Of a stretch of DNA of 64,000 nucleotides, positions 1 to 11,371 are shown piece after piece. Position 1 is the first letter of the stretch. Each line of letters starts with the position of its first letter. The notes beneath the pieces are model-generated. The model did not search any database and had not been told where the DNA came from. It was given only the letters and a program-made list of their open reading frames with translations. The stretch is taken from contig JAEOAD010002566.1 of assembly GCA_036365145.1 (NCBI GenBank), positions 4,309,501 through 4,373,500 of the forward strand, written 5' to 3'. Both the position numbers and the translations under genes were made by a program. This DNA comes from Orientallactaga sibirica. Lineage: Eukaryota; Chordata; Mammalia; Rodentia; Dipodidae.

Positions 1-12
1 GGATGACTTTGA

Positions 13-154
13 ACTTTTTTTTTTTTCCCGAGGTAGGGTCTCACTCTAGCCCAGGAGTTCAGTCTATAGTCTCAGGGTGGCCTCAAACTCACGGCCATCC
101 TCCTACCTCTGCCTCCCGAGTGTTGGGATTAAAGGTGTGCGCCACCACGCCCAG
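13..154 (-). mobile_element. B1-type SINE
   Basis: The T-run followed by CGAGGTAGGGTCTCACTCT and ending CCACCACGCCCAGCT is the reverse complement of the window's B1-type consensus, nearly full length. Confidence 0.92.
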
Positions 155-612
155 CTGACTTTTTGAGCTTTTGATGCCATCTCCAAGTGCAGAGGAGGTT
201 ACAGGTATGGACCACCACACCTGGCTCATGTGGGTCTATGGATGCTGGCCAAACACTCTACACCTGAGTTACATCCTCACCTCTGTAAAGTCTTTCAAAG
301 AATGTGGCGTTCTAGTGAGATGGGGTTTACCAGATACCTTCTTGACAATAGTAATAGTGCTGCACAGACAATCATCCCAACAGATCAGCTCAGTAACGAA
401 GTCAGCACTTCTGGGTCACCATTTCCTGAGGGCCTTCTGGGGAGAGTTTGAGCAGGAGTCCCATGCCAACCTGAGTTCTCACTGTGTAGTAAATGGGAAA
501 GAAAAGGAACAGAAGACAGCCCAGAACTGCCTTAGCACAATCTCTCTCAGGTTTCGTTCCCACTTAGTCATCTCTCTTACATACATAAATAATAGTAAAT
601 AATCCTTCATAA
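155..612. other. Unassigned non-SINE sequence
   Basis: About 460 bases between two B1 elements. A 143-codon open frame crosses it on the plus strand, but it shows no recognisable domain or splice context. I see no gene here. Confidence 0.5.
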
Positions 613-614
613 GA

Positions 615-768
615 GCCTGGCGTGGCTGCACACACTTTTAATCCCAGCACTTGGGAGGCAGAGGTAGGAGGATCACCATGAGTTCGAGGCCACCCTGAGA
701 CTACAGAGCGAATTCCAGGTCAGCCTGGGCTAGAGGGAGACCCTACCTTTAAAAAAAAAAAAAAAAAA
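615..768 (+). mobile_element. B1-type SINE
   Basis: Full-length B1 with an A-rich tail of about 18 bases. The tail is followed by a direct repeat of the upstream flank (AATCCTTCATAAG at about 601 and again at about 768), so the target-site duplication is intact. Confidence 0.92.
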
Positions 769-839
769 TCCTTCATAAGCCAGGCAACAGTAGAAAATAA
801 TAAGGTTCCCCATATGTAGCTCAAGCATTAAGTGGTTCC

Positions 840-985
840 ATGGAATTCTCCACAGTAACTCAATAAAGCAGGTATCACTGCAATTCCCATTTAACAGAGA
901 AGAAAACCAGCTCAAAAAGGTCACGTATCTTTCCAGATCACCAGCTCTAATTAGTATGTCTCCAGCTATAGGCCTCTGAAACCCA
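840..985 (+). mobile_element. MIR (ancient tRNA-SINE), diverged
   Basis: The block reading CCCATTTAACAGAGAAGAAA, then GGTCAC and a later AGTATGTCTCCAG, follows the order of the MIR core (CCCATTTTACAGATGAGGAAA ... AAGGTCACACAGCTAGTAAG). Heavily diverged, as expected of a mammal-wide repeat. Confidence 0.6.
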
Positions 986-1103
986 CAAAGGCAGCTTCTC
1001 CTGACACGGCTCTGCTGCACAGAGGTATGGATGAAGGCAACCTGCAGCTTAGCTTCCTTGGGACACACAAGGCTCCACAGCTACAACCCTGTCTTTTTGT
1101 AAT

Positions 1104-1459
1104 TTTTTTTTTATTATTCATTTCAGCGAGAAAGAGAAGAAGGCAGGCAGAAAGAGCTGGGCATGGTGGCACACGCCTTTAATCCCAGCACTTGGGAGGC
1201 AAACATAGGAGGATCTCTTCAAGTTAGAGGCCAGCCTGAGACTACATAGTGAATTCTAGGTCAGCCTGGGCTACAGTGAGACCCTACCTGGAGGGGAAAA
1301 AAAAAGGCAGACAGAGAGAGAATGGGCAGTAGGGCCTCCAGCCTCTGCAAATGAACTCCAGATGCATGTGCCACCTTGTGTATCTGGCTTACATGGATAC
1401 GTAGGTCCTTAGGCTTCTCGGGCAAACCCCTTAACTGTTAAATCATCTCTCCAGCCCAT
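1104..1459 (-). mobile_element. B3-like SINE split by a nested B1
   Basis: The 3-prime end of a minus-strand B3-like SINE (1104-1153) and its remainder (1307-1459, ending ATCTCTCCAGCCC) flank a plus-strand B1 (1156-1306). The B1 is the younger insertion. Confidence 0.88.
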
Positions 1460-1794
1460 ACAGCTTTGTCTTTAACAAAGCTCTTCACTATGAGGCAACA
1501 GGCTCTGATCTGCCTAGATACAGAAGTTTAATAATCTGCTCCCCAGCCTGCTCTGTTTATGTACTTAATGTTGCTCCAAATACTAAAATATACTCTGGCT
1601 ACTGCTTTTGGAGAAAGCAGCTATCCCCTTCCTACATGAGAGAACACTGAGGCCTGGAGATTAAACAAACACTGTGCCAAGCTCAGAAGGGCTCCCCAGT
1701 CTGCTCCATGGAGTGTGGATACTCAGAGTACCTAGGCCTCCTACAAGGAATAAACAGAAGTTTTTCTATTAGTGTTTTGTGGCTTTATTTGATT
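1460..1794. other. Mostly unique sequence, possible MIR remnant
   Basis: Non-SINE DNA. At 1590-1690 the sequence (ACACTGAGGCCTGGAGATTAA and onward) is weakly MIR-like on the plus strand. No exon signal seen. Confidence 0.4.
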
Positions 1795-2043
1795 GTATTT
1801 TTTGCCACTGCAAATGAATTCCAGATGCATGTGCCACTTTGTACATCTGGCTTTACATGGGTACTGGGGAATCAAACTCAGGCCATCAGGCTTTGCAAGA
1901 GCCTTTAACCACTGAGCCATCTTCCAGCCTCCCTTTTTTGAGATAGGATCTCATTAAATAGCTAAAGCTAGCCTAAAACTCTGCAATCCTCCTGCCTCAG
2001 CTTCCTAAGTGCTGGATTATAGGTTTGTCCCACCACACCTGGC
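1795..2043 (-). mobile_element. B3-like SINE then old B1, both minus
   Basis: 1795-1930 holds a 5-prime-complete B3-like SINE (TGCCACTGCAAATGAATTCC to GAGCCATCTTCCAGCC). 1931-2043 is a diverged B1 (GAGATAGGATCTC to CACCACACCTGGCT). Confidence 0.85.
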
Positions 2044-2103
2044 TCTTCTTTCATTCTTAACCACAAGGAACATGCCCAAAGTAATAAGACTGTCTTCAAA
2101 CTT

Positions 2104-2466
2104 CAGTAATGGTGTAATGGTGCATGACTAATCCCAGCACTCAAAAGGCTGAAGTAGTATAATCATGTGTTCAAGGCCAGCCAGCCTGGAGCTACAGAGA
2201 GTTCCATAGGCTGGAGAGATGGCTTAGCGGTTAAGGCGTTTGCCTGCAAAGCCAAAGGACCCTAGGTTCAATTCCCTGGGACCCACATAAGCAAGATACA
2301 CAAGGGGTTACATGCGTCTGGAGGCCCTGGAGTGCCCATTCTCTGTCTGCCCTTCTCTCAAATAAATAAATAAAATTTATTAAGACAACAACCAAAAAAA
2401 CAAGAGAGTTTCCAGGTTAACCTGAACTAGTGAGACCCTGCCTCAAAAAAATCAAAAAATAAAATA
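2104..2466 (+). mobile_element. Old B1 split by a nested B3-like SINE
   Basis: The diverged B1 starts near 2104 and resumes at 2400 (GAGTTTCCAGGTTAACCTGA). Between the halves, 2209-2397 is a full B3-like SINE ending CAAATAAATAAATAAAA. The words GAGAGTT and GAGAGTTTCC flank the insert as a short target duplication. Confidence 0.85.
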
Positions 2467-2491
2467 AACTTCAGTAATAATAACTTTTTGC

Positions 2492-2985
2492 AGGGTAAGG
2501 TGGCACACGCCTTTATTCCTAGCACCCAGAAGGCCAAGGAAGGAGGATCATTGTGAGTTCAAAGTCAGCCTGAAACTATATAGTAAATTCCAGGTCAGCC
2601 TGAATGAGTGAGACCCTCCCTGGTAGGGGGAGGTGACGGGGGGGGGGGGACTGGGCATGGTGCACACGCCTTTAATCCTAGCGCTTGGGAGGCTGAGGTA
2701 GAGGATTGCTGTGAATTTGAAGCCAGCCTGAGATTACATAATGAATTCATACTGGATTCCTGGGCTAGAGCAAGACCCTACCTCGAAAAACCAAAATAAT
2801 AGTAAGTACTATTTTTTTTAAAAGAGGGCTGGGGAGACAGCTCAGCAGTGAAAGATGCTTGCTCACAAAGCCTGCTGGCCCAGGTTCAACTCCCCAGCAC
2901 CCATGTAAAGCCACACGTAAAGTAGCACGCACGTTTGCAGCGGCAAGAGTCCTGAAGCACCATTCTTTCTTCACTCTGTGAATTA
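2492..2985 (+). mobile_element. SINE cluster: B1, B1, B3-like
   Basis: B1 at 2492-2650, which ends in a G-run tract. B1 at 2652-2797. A diverged B3-like SINE at 2827-2985. Confidence 0.85.
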
Positions 2986-3222
2986 GCTAATAGAATACTT
3001 TTTTAAATAATGAAAAATAAGAAAGCAAATAAGTAGAAAAGAAAAATTAAAAAAAAACAATTACCCTTTCTCAGTGGTCTGAGCACTACACTGTAAGAGG
3101 TTCCAGGATGCACCTTTCATTCCCAAACTAGGGAAAAGGGAATGTCCTCAAGTGTTTGTCCTCGTTTTTTCTCATCACACTGCAAAAAAATGGTTCTACT
3201 CTCACAAAAAGAATACCCCTTT

Positions 3223-4326
3223 AGGGGCAGGAGAGATGGTTTAGTGGTTAAGGCACTTGCTTGCAAAGCCTAAGGACCCAGCTTTGATTCCTCAGTACTT
3301 ACATAAGCCAGACACTCAAGGTAATTGCATGTGTCTAAGTTCGTCTGTAGTGCCTGGAGACCCTGCCACTTTCTCTCTCAAGTAAAATGAAATGAATACC
3401 TCTTTTAAAAAATCACGAAAATAGCCGGGTGTGGTGGCACACACCTTTAATCCCAGCACTCGGGAGGCAGAGGTAGGAGGATCGCCGAGAGTTCGAGGCT
3501 ACCCTGAGACTACATAGTTAATTCCAGGTCAGCCTGGACCAGAGTGAGACCCTACCTCAAAAAACCAAAAAAAAAAAAAAATCACGAAAATAAGAACATT
3601 GTGTAATGTCATTATTCTGGAAGACTCCAGGAAAAGTACCTCTCAGCAGCTAGACATCAGTGTGAAAGGGACCCTGAGGGGTTTTGTCCCTTCAGTGAAA
3701 TACTATGACATGAAAGTGAATCTTCCAAGGAATTAAAATACACATGATAAAAATCAACAGGAGACTGAGCGTGGTAGCACACATCTTTAATCCCAGCACT
3801 TGGGAGGCAGAGGTAGGAGGATCACCAAGAGTTCAAGGCCACCCTGAGACTACATAGTGAATTCCAGGTCAGCCTGAGCTAGAGTGAGACCCTACCTCGG
3901 GGGAAAAAAAAAAAGGGGGGGCCGGGCGTGGTGGCGCATGCCTTTAATCCCAGCACTAGGGAGGCAGAGGTAGGAGGATCGCAGAGAGTTCAAGGCCACC
4001 CTGAGACTACAGAGTGAATTCCAGGTCAGCCTGGGCTAGAGTGAAACCTTACCTCGAAAAAAAAAAAGGTGGGGGGGAACTAGTTAAATTGAAAAAGAAG
4101 GGTTCAGTGGATGGAGTGAGAAGAGAGAAAGGCCAAAAGAAAGCAATGGGAGGAAATATGGTCAAAACACACATTATGGCCAGCTATGACGGGGAATGCC
4201 CTTACTCCAAGCACTTGAGAGGCCGTGGTAAGAGGATCCACTTGCTGTGAGTTCATAGACAACCTCAGGCTACAGAGTTGAGTTCCAAACTAGGCTAGAG
4301 TGAGACTCTGCCTCCAAAAAAAAAAG
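3223..4326 (+). mobile_element. SINE cluster: one B3-like, four B1
   Basis: B3-like 3223-3400. B1 at 3424-3582, 3765-3915 and 3920-4067. An old B1-like copy at 4178-4326. About 180 bases of unique sequence lie at 3583-3764. The B1 at 3424 is flanked by a repeated AATCACGAAAATA, a clear target-site duplication. Confidence 0.87.
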
Positions 4327-5267
4327 TCCCAAGTTAAGTCAGTAAGAAGGCACTCATGGAGAGGCAGGAACAAACCCCCATGTAGAAAGCCTTACAAAAT
4401 CTTCCTAAGTAAGCACACTCTCTTTACCTCAACTTTGCGTTGGTGCAGACAGCCAGCACAATTCTACACTGCAGACCAGATAAGGAGTTCACTCACTTCT
4501 GAAGGAGGTGAAGTGCTCCGCTCTGCCTAAACCCTGCACACACTAGCTCACACTCCCACTGGCAGAAAAGCTATCCAACTTCAAACAATTTTAACCTGCT
4601 TAAATTATGGATCAAAGAGGATTCATGGGCTGGAGAGATGGCTTAGTGTTTAAGCGCTTGCCTGTGAAACCTAAGGACAAGGTGGCACATGTATCTGGAG
4701 TTCTTTGTGCACTCATTCTTCCTCTCCCTCCCTCTCTCTCAAGTAAATACAACAAACAATTTTTTTAAAAGAAAAAAGATGATTCATAATAAGGAAAGCA
4801 CACTTTCTTATCCATCTTTAAAGTGCATTCTCACTTGGTCCTCACAATGATCCCAATCCCATGCAGAGGCTGGCACCCCTTCTCCAGTCCAAGTCACAGA
4901 TTTGGAATCAGTTTCAGGGCTGGAAAACACTGACTTCCCACCCAAGCTCTCCCTCCACGAGACAGAAGCCAGGCATCCTCACTGGGGGCTCTCTATACAG
5001 TGTCAAATCCAGACTACAACCAGGTACACAGGAATTCAACCACAGCATCTCACACATGCTCAGAAAGTGCAATGCAAGCTTTTTCTTGAAGAGCAGAAGT
5101 CAAAATGTCCTGACCAAGGCCATTCTGCTGTCTACTTGCTCAAGACAGGTTGTGTGTTGTTTCCTACACCCCCAGCTGATAGGACTCTAGAGGTCTCCCA
5201 AGCGCTCTCCCAGATTTCATATGGGCACCTGTTAACTTTATTTTCAGTACCTTAACTTACATTCTTT
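4327..5267. other. SINE-poor stretch with one deleted B3 and a MIR remnant
   Basis: 4628-4765 is a B3-like SINE with its middle missing (it jumps from CTAAGGAC to AAGGTGGCACATG). 4810-4930 resembles a diverged MIR (CCTCACAATGATCCCAATCCCATGCAGAGG). Overlapping open frames of 109 and 117 codons at 4861-5255 have no recognisable protein character. Confidence 0.5.
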
Positions 5268-5457
5268 TTTTATTTTTTATTTGAGAGAGAGAAAGAGAGA
5301 GAGGATGGGTGTACCAGGGCCTCCAGCCACTGCAAACGAACTCCAAACGCATCCGTCACCTTGTGCATCTGGCTTATGTGTGTGGGTCCTGAGGAATCGA
5401 ACCTGGGCCCTTAGGCTTTGCAGACAAACGCCTTAACTAAGCCATCTCTCCAGCTCT
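5268..5457 (-). mobile_element. B3-like SINE
   Basis: Runs from TTTTTTATTTTTTATTTGAG to CCATCTCTCCAGCTC. The nine-base flank CTTACATTCTT is present on both sides, so the target-site duplication is preserved. Confidence 0.92.
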
Positions 5458-5884
5458 TAACTTACATTCTTACGGCTGTCCCTTAAACAGGTATTCTGTT
5501 CCTTGTACGCATCACCCTTCACTTGATAGCTTTAGAATCCTCTGTTGGTACCTACTCTGTATAACAAAAGAGCTGTACTAAGCAGGAGGACCTCATGAAC
5601 TGACAGAGTCAACACATGCTCAGCAGAAAGCAAGTGGGCCATCTACGGAGAAGCACCTGGAAAGCGCAGTGAGAGGAGCTGAGTGACAGCTCCGCTGCAT
5701 GGGGCTGGAGCTCACTTCTTTAGGCAGTCCCGTACTTCCCCCTGATGCTTGCTTTCCTTCCAACTTGCCCTACCTTGTTTACCCTCACCCCACAAAGAGC
5801 ACATGAAACTTTTCAAACAGTCAACACCTTTATTATGTCCTTTTCAAGTTGGAAAGTTCTCTTCAGTAATATTTCATTTATTAT
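5458..5884. other. Unassigned unique sequence
   Basis: No SINE, exon or regulatory signature recognised in this interval of about 425 bases. Confidence 0.5.
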
Positions 5885-6190
5885 TATTTTGCATATATGT
5901 GGTGTGCATGCAATGTGAGGGGCAGAGGTTGACGCTAGGTGTCTCCCTCAACAGCTCTTCTTATTTATTACCTTACTTATTAAGACAAGGTAGTTCACTT
6001 GAACCCAGGGCTTGCAGATTTGGCTATTCTAGCTAGCCAGCTTGCCCCCAGAATCCCTAGTCTCTATCTATCTTCCAAATGCTAGCATTACAGGTAGGCT
6101 GTCACACCCACCAGCAGTTAGGAGATCCAAATTCAGGTCTTTAAACTTATGCAGCAGGTGCTTTATCCACTGAGCCATCTCTCCAGCCCC
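5885..6190 (-). mobile_element. Old composite B3/B1-type SINE
   Basis: The right end (CCACTGAGCCATCTCTCCAGCCC) is a tRNA-SINE head in reverse, while the middle (GCATTACAGGTAGGCTGTCACACC) is B1-like in reverse. This matches the layout of old rodent composite SINEs. Family name not certain. Confidence 0.65.
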
Positions 6191-6239
6191 AAGTAAGTAT
6201 ACCTTATTATGATGTACAACTAAAAGATCAACAGTACCA

Positions 6240-6577
6240 ACTGTGGGGTATGCAGAAAAGGCTCAAATGGATAAAGTCACTTGCTTGCAAAACCTACCAG
6301 CCTTCCCCAGCCACTCATGTAAAGCCAGATGGGCAATTATTTGTAGCATCTAGAGATCCTGGCATACACATATACATACACACATGCAATAATTAATTAA
6401 TTTATTTATTGGCAAGCAGAGAGAGAGTGGGCACACCAGGGCCTCTAGCCACTGCCAACAAACTCCAGATGCATGTGCCCCTTGCGCATCTGGCTTACAT
6501 GGTTCCTAGAGAATCAAACCAGGATCCTTTGGCTTTGCAGGCAAATGCCCTAACCACTAAGCCATTTCTCCAGCCCC
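6240..6577. mobile_element. Two B3-like SINEs in opposite orientation
   Basis: A degenerate plus-strand copy (6240-6400) joins a minus-strand copy (6395-6577) tail to tail through an AT-rich stretch (AATTAATTAATTTATTTATT). Confidence 0.8.
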
Positions 6578-6735
6578 AAAAAATAAGTACTGTGAATCCA
6601 TATTCATTCAATAGGCCAAATTAGCCAACTCTTTTTTTTTTTTCATTTGAACAGTCTGTTTATTTCTCCTGCTTTTCTATGAAATTACATTTGAAATCTT
6701 TTTAAATAGCCAGTAAATTCTTACTTTCCCATTTG

Positions 6736-7086
6736 TCTTTTTTTTTCTTTTTTTTTTATTGACAACGTCTATACTTACATACAAAAACCACATGATATTT
6801 CCCTCCCCCATTCCACTTTAGAACTCCAATCTCCATCATATCCCCTCTCTCTCTCTATTAGTCTCTCTTTTAATTTGATGTCATCATCTTTTTCTTCTAT
6901 TTTGAGGGTTTTGCGAAGGTATTGCTAGGCACTGCAAAGTCATGGATATCGAGGCCAATTTCTGTCTGGGCAGTTGCATTGTAAGAGGTCATACCCTTCC
7001 TTTGGCTCTTCCATTCTATCCGCCCCCTCTTCCGCAATGGTCCCTGAGCCTTGGAGGGTGTGACAGAGGTGTTTCAGTGCTGGGTC
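6736..7086 (-). mobile_element. L1 3-prime end (5-prime truncated)
   Basis: The reverse complement reads GACCCAGCACTGAAACACC, then CCATTGCGGAAGAGG, then GGGGATATGATGGAGATTGG, and ends TTGTCAATAAAAAAAA. The same order of words occurs on the plus strand at 40,622-40,905. This is the 3-prime UTR and tail of an L1 family; no coding part is present. Confidence 0.8.
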
Positions 7087-7087
7087 T

Positions 7088-7287
7088 TTTTTTCTTTTTT
7101 TAACTTATTTGAGACAAAAGGAAAGAGGTAGACAACAGAGAGTACAGGAATGCTACGGCCTTTTGCCACTGTAAAGAAACTCCAGATTGCACCTTTGGCA
7201 TCTGGCTTTATATGGGAACTAGGAAATCGAACCCAGGCCATCAGGATTTGCAAGTGACTTTAGCCACTGAACTCTCTCTCCAGCCCC
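7088..7287 (-). mobile_element. B3-like SINE
   Basis: Diverged full-length copy directly abutting the L1 end, terminating CTCTCTCTCCAGCCCC. Confidence 0.87.
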
Positions 7288-7395
7288 CAAATTAGCCAAT
7301 TCTTAATCTTACAATACTTAAGAATCCCTTACACAAGGTGATACAAATCTGGATAATCTGATACAACTTTGCACTTAGATTTGGAAAAAATGGGA

Positions 7396-8156
7396 TGGGG
7401 CTGCAGGGATGGCTTAGCAGTTAAGGCCTTTGCCTGCAAAGCCAAAGGAACCAGGTTTGATATCCCAAGACCCATGTTAGCCACATGCAGAAGGTGGCGC
7501 ATGCATCGGGAGTTCATTTGCATTGGCTGGAGGCCCTGGCACACCCATTTGCTCCCTCCCTCTCTCTCTCTCTCTTTCAAATAAATAAATGAAAATTTTA
7601 AAAAGGGGCTGGAAGCCGGATGTGGTGGCACCCACCTTCAATCCCAGCACTTGGGAGTCAGAGGTAGAAGGATCACCAAGAGTTCAAGGCCATCCTGAGA
7701 CTACATAGTGAATTCCAGGTCAGCCTGAGTTAGAGTGAGACCCTACCTTGAAAATCCAAAAACAAACAAACAAAAAAAGGCTGGAGAGATGGCTTAGTGG
7801 TTAAGGTGCTTGCCTGTGAAGCCTAAGAACCCAGGTTTGATTCCCCAGTACCAACATAAGCCAGGTGCACAAGGTGGCACATGTGTCTGTCTGTTTGTAG
7901 TGGCTAAAGGCCCTGGCAAGCCCATTCTCTCTCTGACTCATTTTCTCAAAAAAAAAAAAATCTATTTTTAAGGGGCTGGAGAGATAGCTTAGTGGTTAAG
8001 GCACTTGCCTGCAAAGCCTAATGACCCAAGTTCAATTCTCCAGTACCCACATAAAGCCAGATGTACAAAGTGTTAAATGCATCTGGAGTTGGTTTGCAGA
8101 TGCTGGAGGCCCTACCACACTCATTCTCTCTGTCTGCCTCTCAAAGAAATAAAATA
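7396..8156 (+). mobile_element. SINE cluster: B3, B1, B3, B3
   Basis: B3-like 7396-7600, B1 7614-7775, B3-like 7780-7955 and B3-like 7974-8156. The left breakpoint of the 6-kb tandem duplication falls inside the third element, at 7897. Confidence 0.88.
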
Positions 8157-8930
8157 TTTTAAAGAGAAGTAAATCTAGTAGCCTTTGCCTCCAGGCCGCC
8201 CTCCACTCTGCCCCTCCCCGGTGACTGGGCTGTAACACCCTATGAAAGATGTGCCCATGAGATTAGTTACTTCCCGTCCTGAGCACTTCTAGACTCACCA
8301 AAGCCTTGGTGAGGCAGCACCTGTGCCGTGCAGCTCTGTAGGCCTCTGCTCTGCACAGGTCTAGCACATAAGCATAGACAGGGTAAAAGGATGAACACGT
8401 GCATCTGGAAAGCAGTAACTGTTACTTCAAATACAAAGACATGTTGAGTAAACAATGACCCAGATTAACATGCTTCCAAAAAGAACTTACACATCCCTCC
8501 CTTAGGTGTTCACCAGCACCAAGGACCTCCACATATTATCAGGGAAAAACGAAACTCAGTGCTCAGTCTAAAACAGAGAGACAAAATGAGGCCATGGAGC
8601 TCAATGTTACTCTGAACCAGGACTCTAAGACTTTCTGGGTCATGGATTCCTTTGAGAATTTTTACAGATCCTCCCTCTGCAGAAAATAAACAGAACCAAA
8701 ATTCAGGCTATAACCAATCAATCCTCCTTGTCTTTGCCTTACTGGGTGCTGTGTGCTACCACTCTCAGCCATATTTTAGATAATTAGTAATTATTGGCTG
8801 GCTTACTAAATAACATGTTCAAAATAACCTACACGTTATAATGTAAATTCACACAGTACAAAAAAAAATGCTGCACAACCAAGCAGAGTTTAAAAAACAA
8901 AACATTTTCTTAAATTGTACCCCAGGGAAC
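8157..8930. other. Single-copy spacer left of the minisatellite (copy 1)
   Basis: Non-repetitive DNA apart from belonging to the 6-kb duplication. No exon, splice pair or promoter recognised. Its counterpart is 14,136-14,898. Confidence 0.6.
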
Positions 8931-8931
8931 T

Positions 8932-10759
8932 GGAAACACAAGAATAAGCCTGTGTGAAATGTGCTTCCTCACCTCCACAGAGCCGAGCACCCTCACTGGA
9001 AACACAAGAATAAGCCTGTGTGAAATGTGCTTCCTCACCTCCACAGAGCCGAGCACCCTCACTGGAAACACATGAATAAGCCTGTGTGAAATGTGCTTCC
9101 TCACCTCCACAGAGCCGAGCACCCTCACTGAAACACAATAAGCCTGTGTGAAATGTGCTTCCTCACAGCACCCTCATGAATAAGCCTGTGTGAAATGTGC
9201 TTCCTCACCTCCACAGAGCTGAGCACCCTCACTGGAAACACATGAATAAGCCTGTGTGAGCAATGTGCTTCCTGTGTCACCTCACCTCCACAGAGCCAAG
9301 CACCCTCACTGGAAACACATGAATAAGCCTGTGTGAAATGTGCTTCCTCACCTCCACAGAGCCGAGCACCCTCACTGGAAACACATGAATAAGCCTGTGT
9401 GAAATGTGCTTCCTCACCTCCACAGAGCCAAGCACCTCACTGGAAACACATGAATAAGCCTGTGTGAAATGTGCTTCCTCACCTCCACAGAGCCGAGCAC
9501 CCTCACTGGAAACACATGAATAAGCCTGTGTGAAATGTGCTTCCTCACCTCCACAGAGCCGAGCACCCTCACTGGAAACACATGAATAAGCCTGTGTGAA
9601 ATGTGCTTCCTCACCTCCACAGAGCCGAGCACCCTCACTGGAAACACATGAATAAGCCTGTGTGAAATGTGCTTCCTCACCTCCACAGAGCCGAGCACCC
9701 TCACTGGAAACACATGAATAAGCCTGTGTGAAATGTGCTTTCCTCACCTCCACAGAGCCGAGCACACCCTCACTGGAAACACATGAATAAGCCTGTGTGA
9801 AATGTGCTTCCTCACCTCCACAGAGCCGAGCACCCTCACTGGAAACACATGAATAAGCCTGTGTGAAATGTGCTTCCTCACCTCCACAGAGCCGAGCACC
9901 CTCACTGGAAACACATGAATAAGCCTGTGTGAAATGTGCTTCCTCACCTCCACAGAGCCGAGCACCCTCACTGGAAACACAAGAATAAGCCTGTGTGAAA
10001 TGTGCTTCCTCACCTCCACAGAGCCGAGCACCCTCACTGGAAACACAAGAATAAGCCTGTGTGAAATGTGCTTCCTCACCTCCACAGAGCCGAGCACCCT
10101 CACTGGAAACACATGAATAAGCCTGTGTGAAATGTGCTTCCTCACCTCCACAGAGCCGAGCACCCTCACTGGAAACACAAGAATAAGCCTGTGTGAAATG
10201 TGCTTCCTCACCTCCACAGAGCCGAGCACCCTCACTGGAAACACATGAATAAGCCTGTGTGAAATGTGCTTCCTCACCTCCACAGAGCCGAGCACCCTCA
10301 CTGGAAACACAAGAATAAGCCTGTGTGAAATGTGCTTCCTCACCTCCACAGAGCCGAGCACCCTCACTGGAAATACAAGAATAAGCCTGTGTGAAATGTG
10401 CTTCCTCACCTCCACAGAGCCGAGCACCCTCACTGGAAACACATGAATAAGCCTGTGTGAAATGTGCTTCCTCACCTCCACAGAGCCGAGCACCCTCACT
10501 GGAAACACAAGAATAAGCCTGTGTGAAATGTGCTTCCTCACCTCCACAGAGCCGAGCACCCTCACTGGAAACACAAGAATAAGCCTGTGTGAAATGTGCT
10601 TCCTCACCTCCACAGAGCCGAGCACCCTCACTGGAAATACATGAATAAGCCTGTGTGAAATGTGCTTCCTCACCTCCACAGAGCCGAGCACCCTCACTGG
10701 AAACACAAGAATAAGCCTGTGTGAAATGTGCTTCCTCACCTCCACAGAGCTGAGCACCA
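8932..10759 (+). repeat. 66-bp minisatellite, array 1 (about 28 units)
   Basis: The unit begins GGAAACACATGAATAAGCCT, continues GTGTGAAATGTGCTTCCTCA and ends CCACAGAGCCGAGCACCCTCACT; its length is 66 bases. Units 4-6 (about 9,127-9,305) are disrupted by deletions and insertions; the rest are nearly identical. One position in the unit alternates between ACATGAAT (T) and ACAAGAAT (A). Reading left to right, the series is A A T d T, eleven more T, then A A T A T A A T A A T A (d = deleted). Units 23 and 27 also carry AAATAC for AAACAC. Because 66 is a multiple of three, several frames stay open on both strands, the longest 376 codons on the minus strand; I regard these as by-products. Confidence 0.95.
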
Positions 10760-11091
10760 TCTTTACAGCATACGTGCTGGTAGACGGCAAAGGGCCTTCG
10801 GGAACTGCGAGTGGAGCCTGAAAAGGTGTGGGCAGGAATCCTGCTTGTTTGGGAGTAGTCACTTCCATAAACATTTCCTCATCATTAACAGTGTCTAGAT
10901 TCCTGGGTTACATGTTTCAAGATAGAATGATAAAAAGCACAGACTCTGCCCAAGAATCTTAAAATGAAGCAGGAGGAAAAGACATGAAGCAAGCCACTGG
11001 AACACAGAAAAGTACGAGTCACATCAAGGATAGACTCATCAAACAAGCTAAGACCAGGGCTTCACTATTGTGAGTCAGGGAAGTCTTTCTT
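10760..11091. other. Single-copy spacer right of the minisatellite (copy 1)
   Basis: Starts with CATCTTTACAGCATACGTGC right after the last partial unit. Unique within the window except for copy 2 at 16,798-17,129. No gene signal. Confidence 0.6.
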
Positions 11092-11315
11092 AAAAAATAT
11101 TTTTTTTATTTACTTACTTTAGAGAAGGGGGGAGGGAGAGAAAGAAGCAGATAGAAAGAGAAGGTACATGTCACGGCCTCCTACCACTACACATGAACTC
11201 CAGACACATGTACCACTTTGCACATCTGGCTTTACACGGGTACTGGGGAATCAAACCCAGGTCGTCAGGCTTTACGTGCAAGTGCCTTTAACTGCTGAGC
11301 CATCTCTCCAGCCCT
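11092..11315 (-). mobile_element. B3-like SINE
   Basis: Minus-strand copy from TTTTTTTTATTTACTTACTT to CCATCTCTCCAGCCCT. The flanking word AGGGAAGTCTTT occurs on both sides (11,077 and 11,317) as a target-site duplication. Confidence 0.9.
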
Positions 11316-11371
11316 AGGGAAGTCTTTGTAACAAACTCCTTAAGCAAGATCTCAACAAATAAAAAGAATTA

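Noticed and set aside
171..602. 143-codon plus-strand frame
   Set aside because: No recognised domain, begins in or near SINE sequence, no splice or promoter context.
2209..2300. tRNA gene
   Set aside because: The A- and B-box-like words belong to the heads of tRNA-derived SINEs throughout the window; none forms a credible cloverleaf tRNA.
8932..10759. CRISPR array
   Set aside because: Units are contiguous with no spacers, in a mammalian genome; this is a minisatellite.
9744..10874. 376-codon minus-strand repeat protein
   Set aside because: Entirely explained by a 66-bp unit that is a multiple of three; opposite strands and several frames are equally open.
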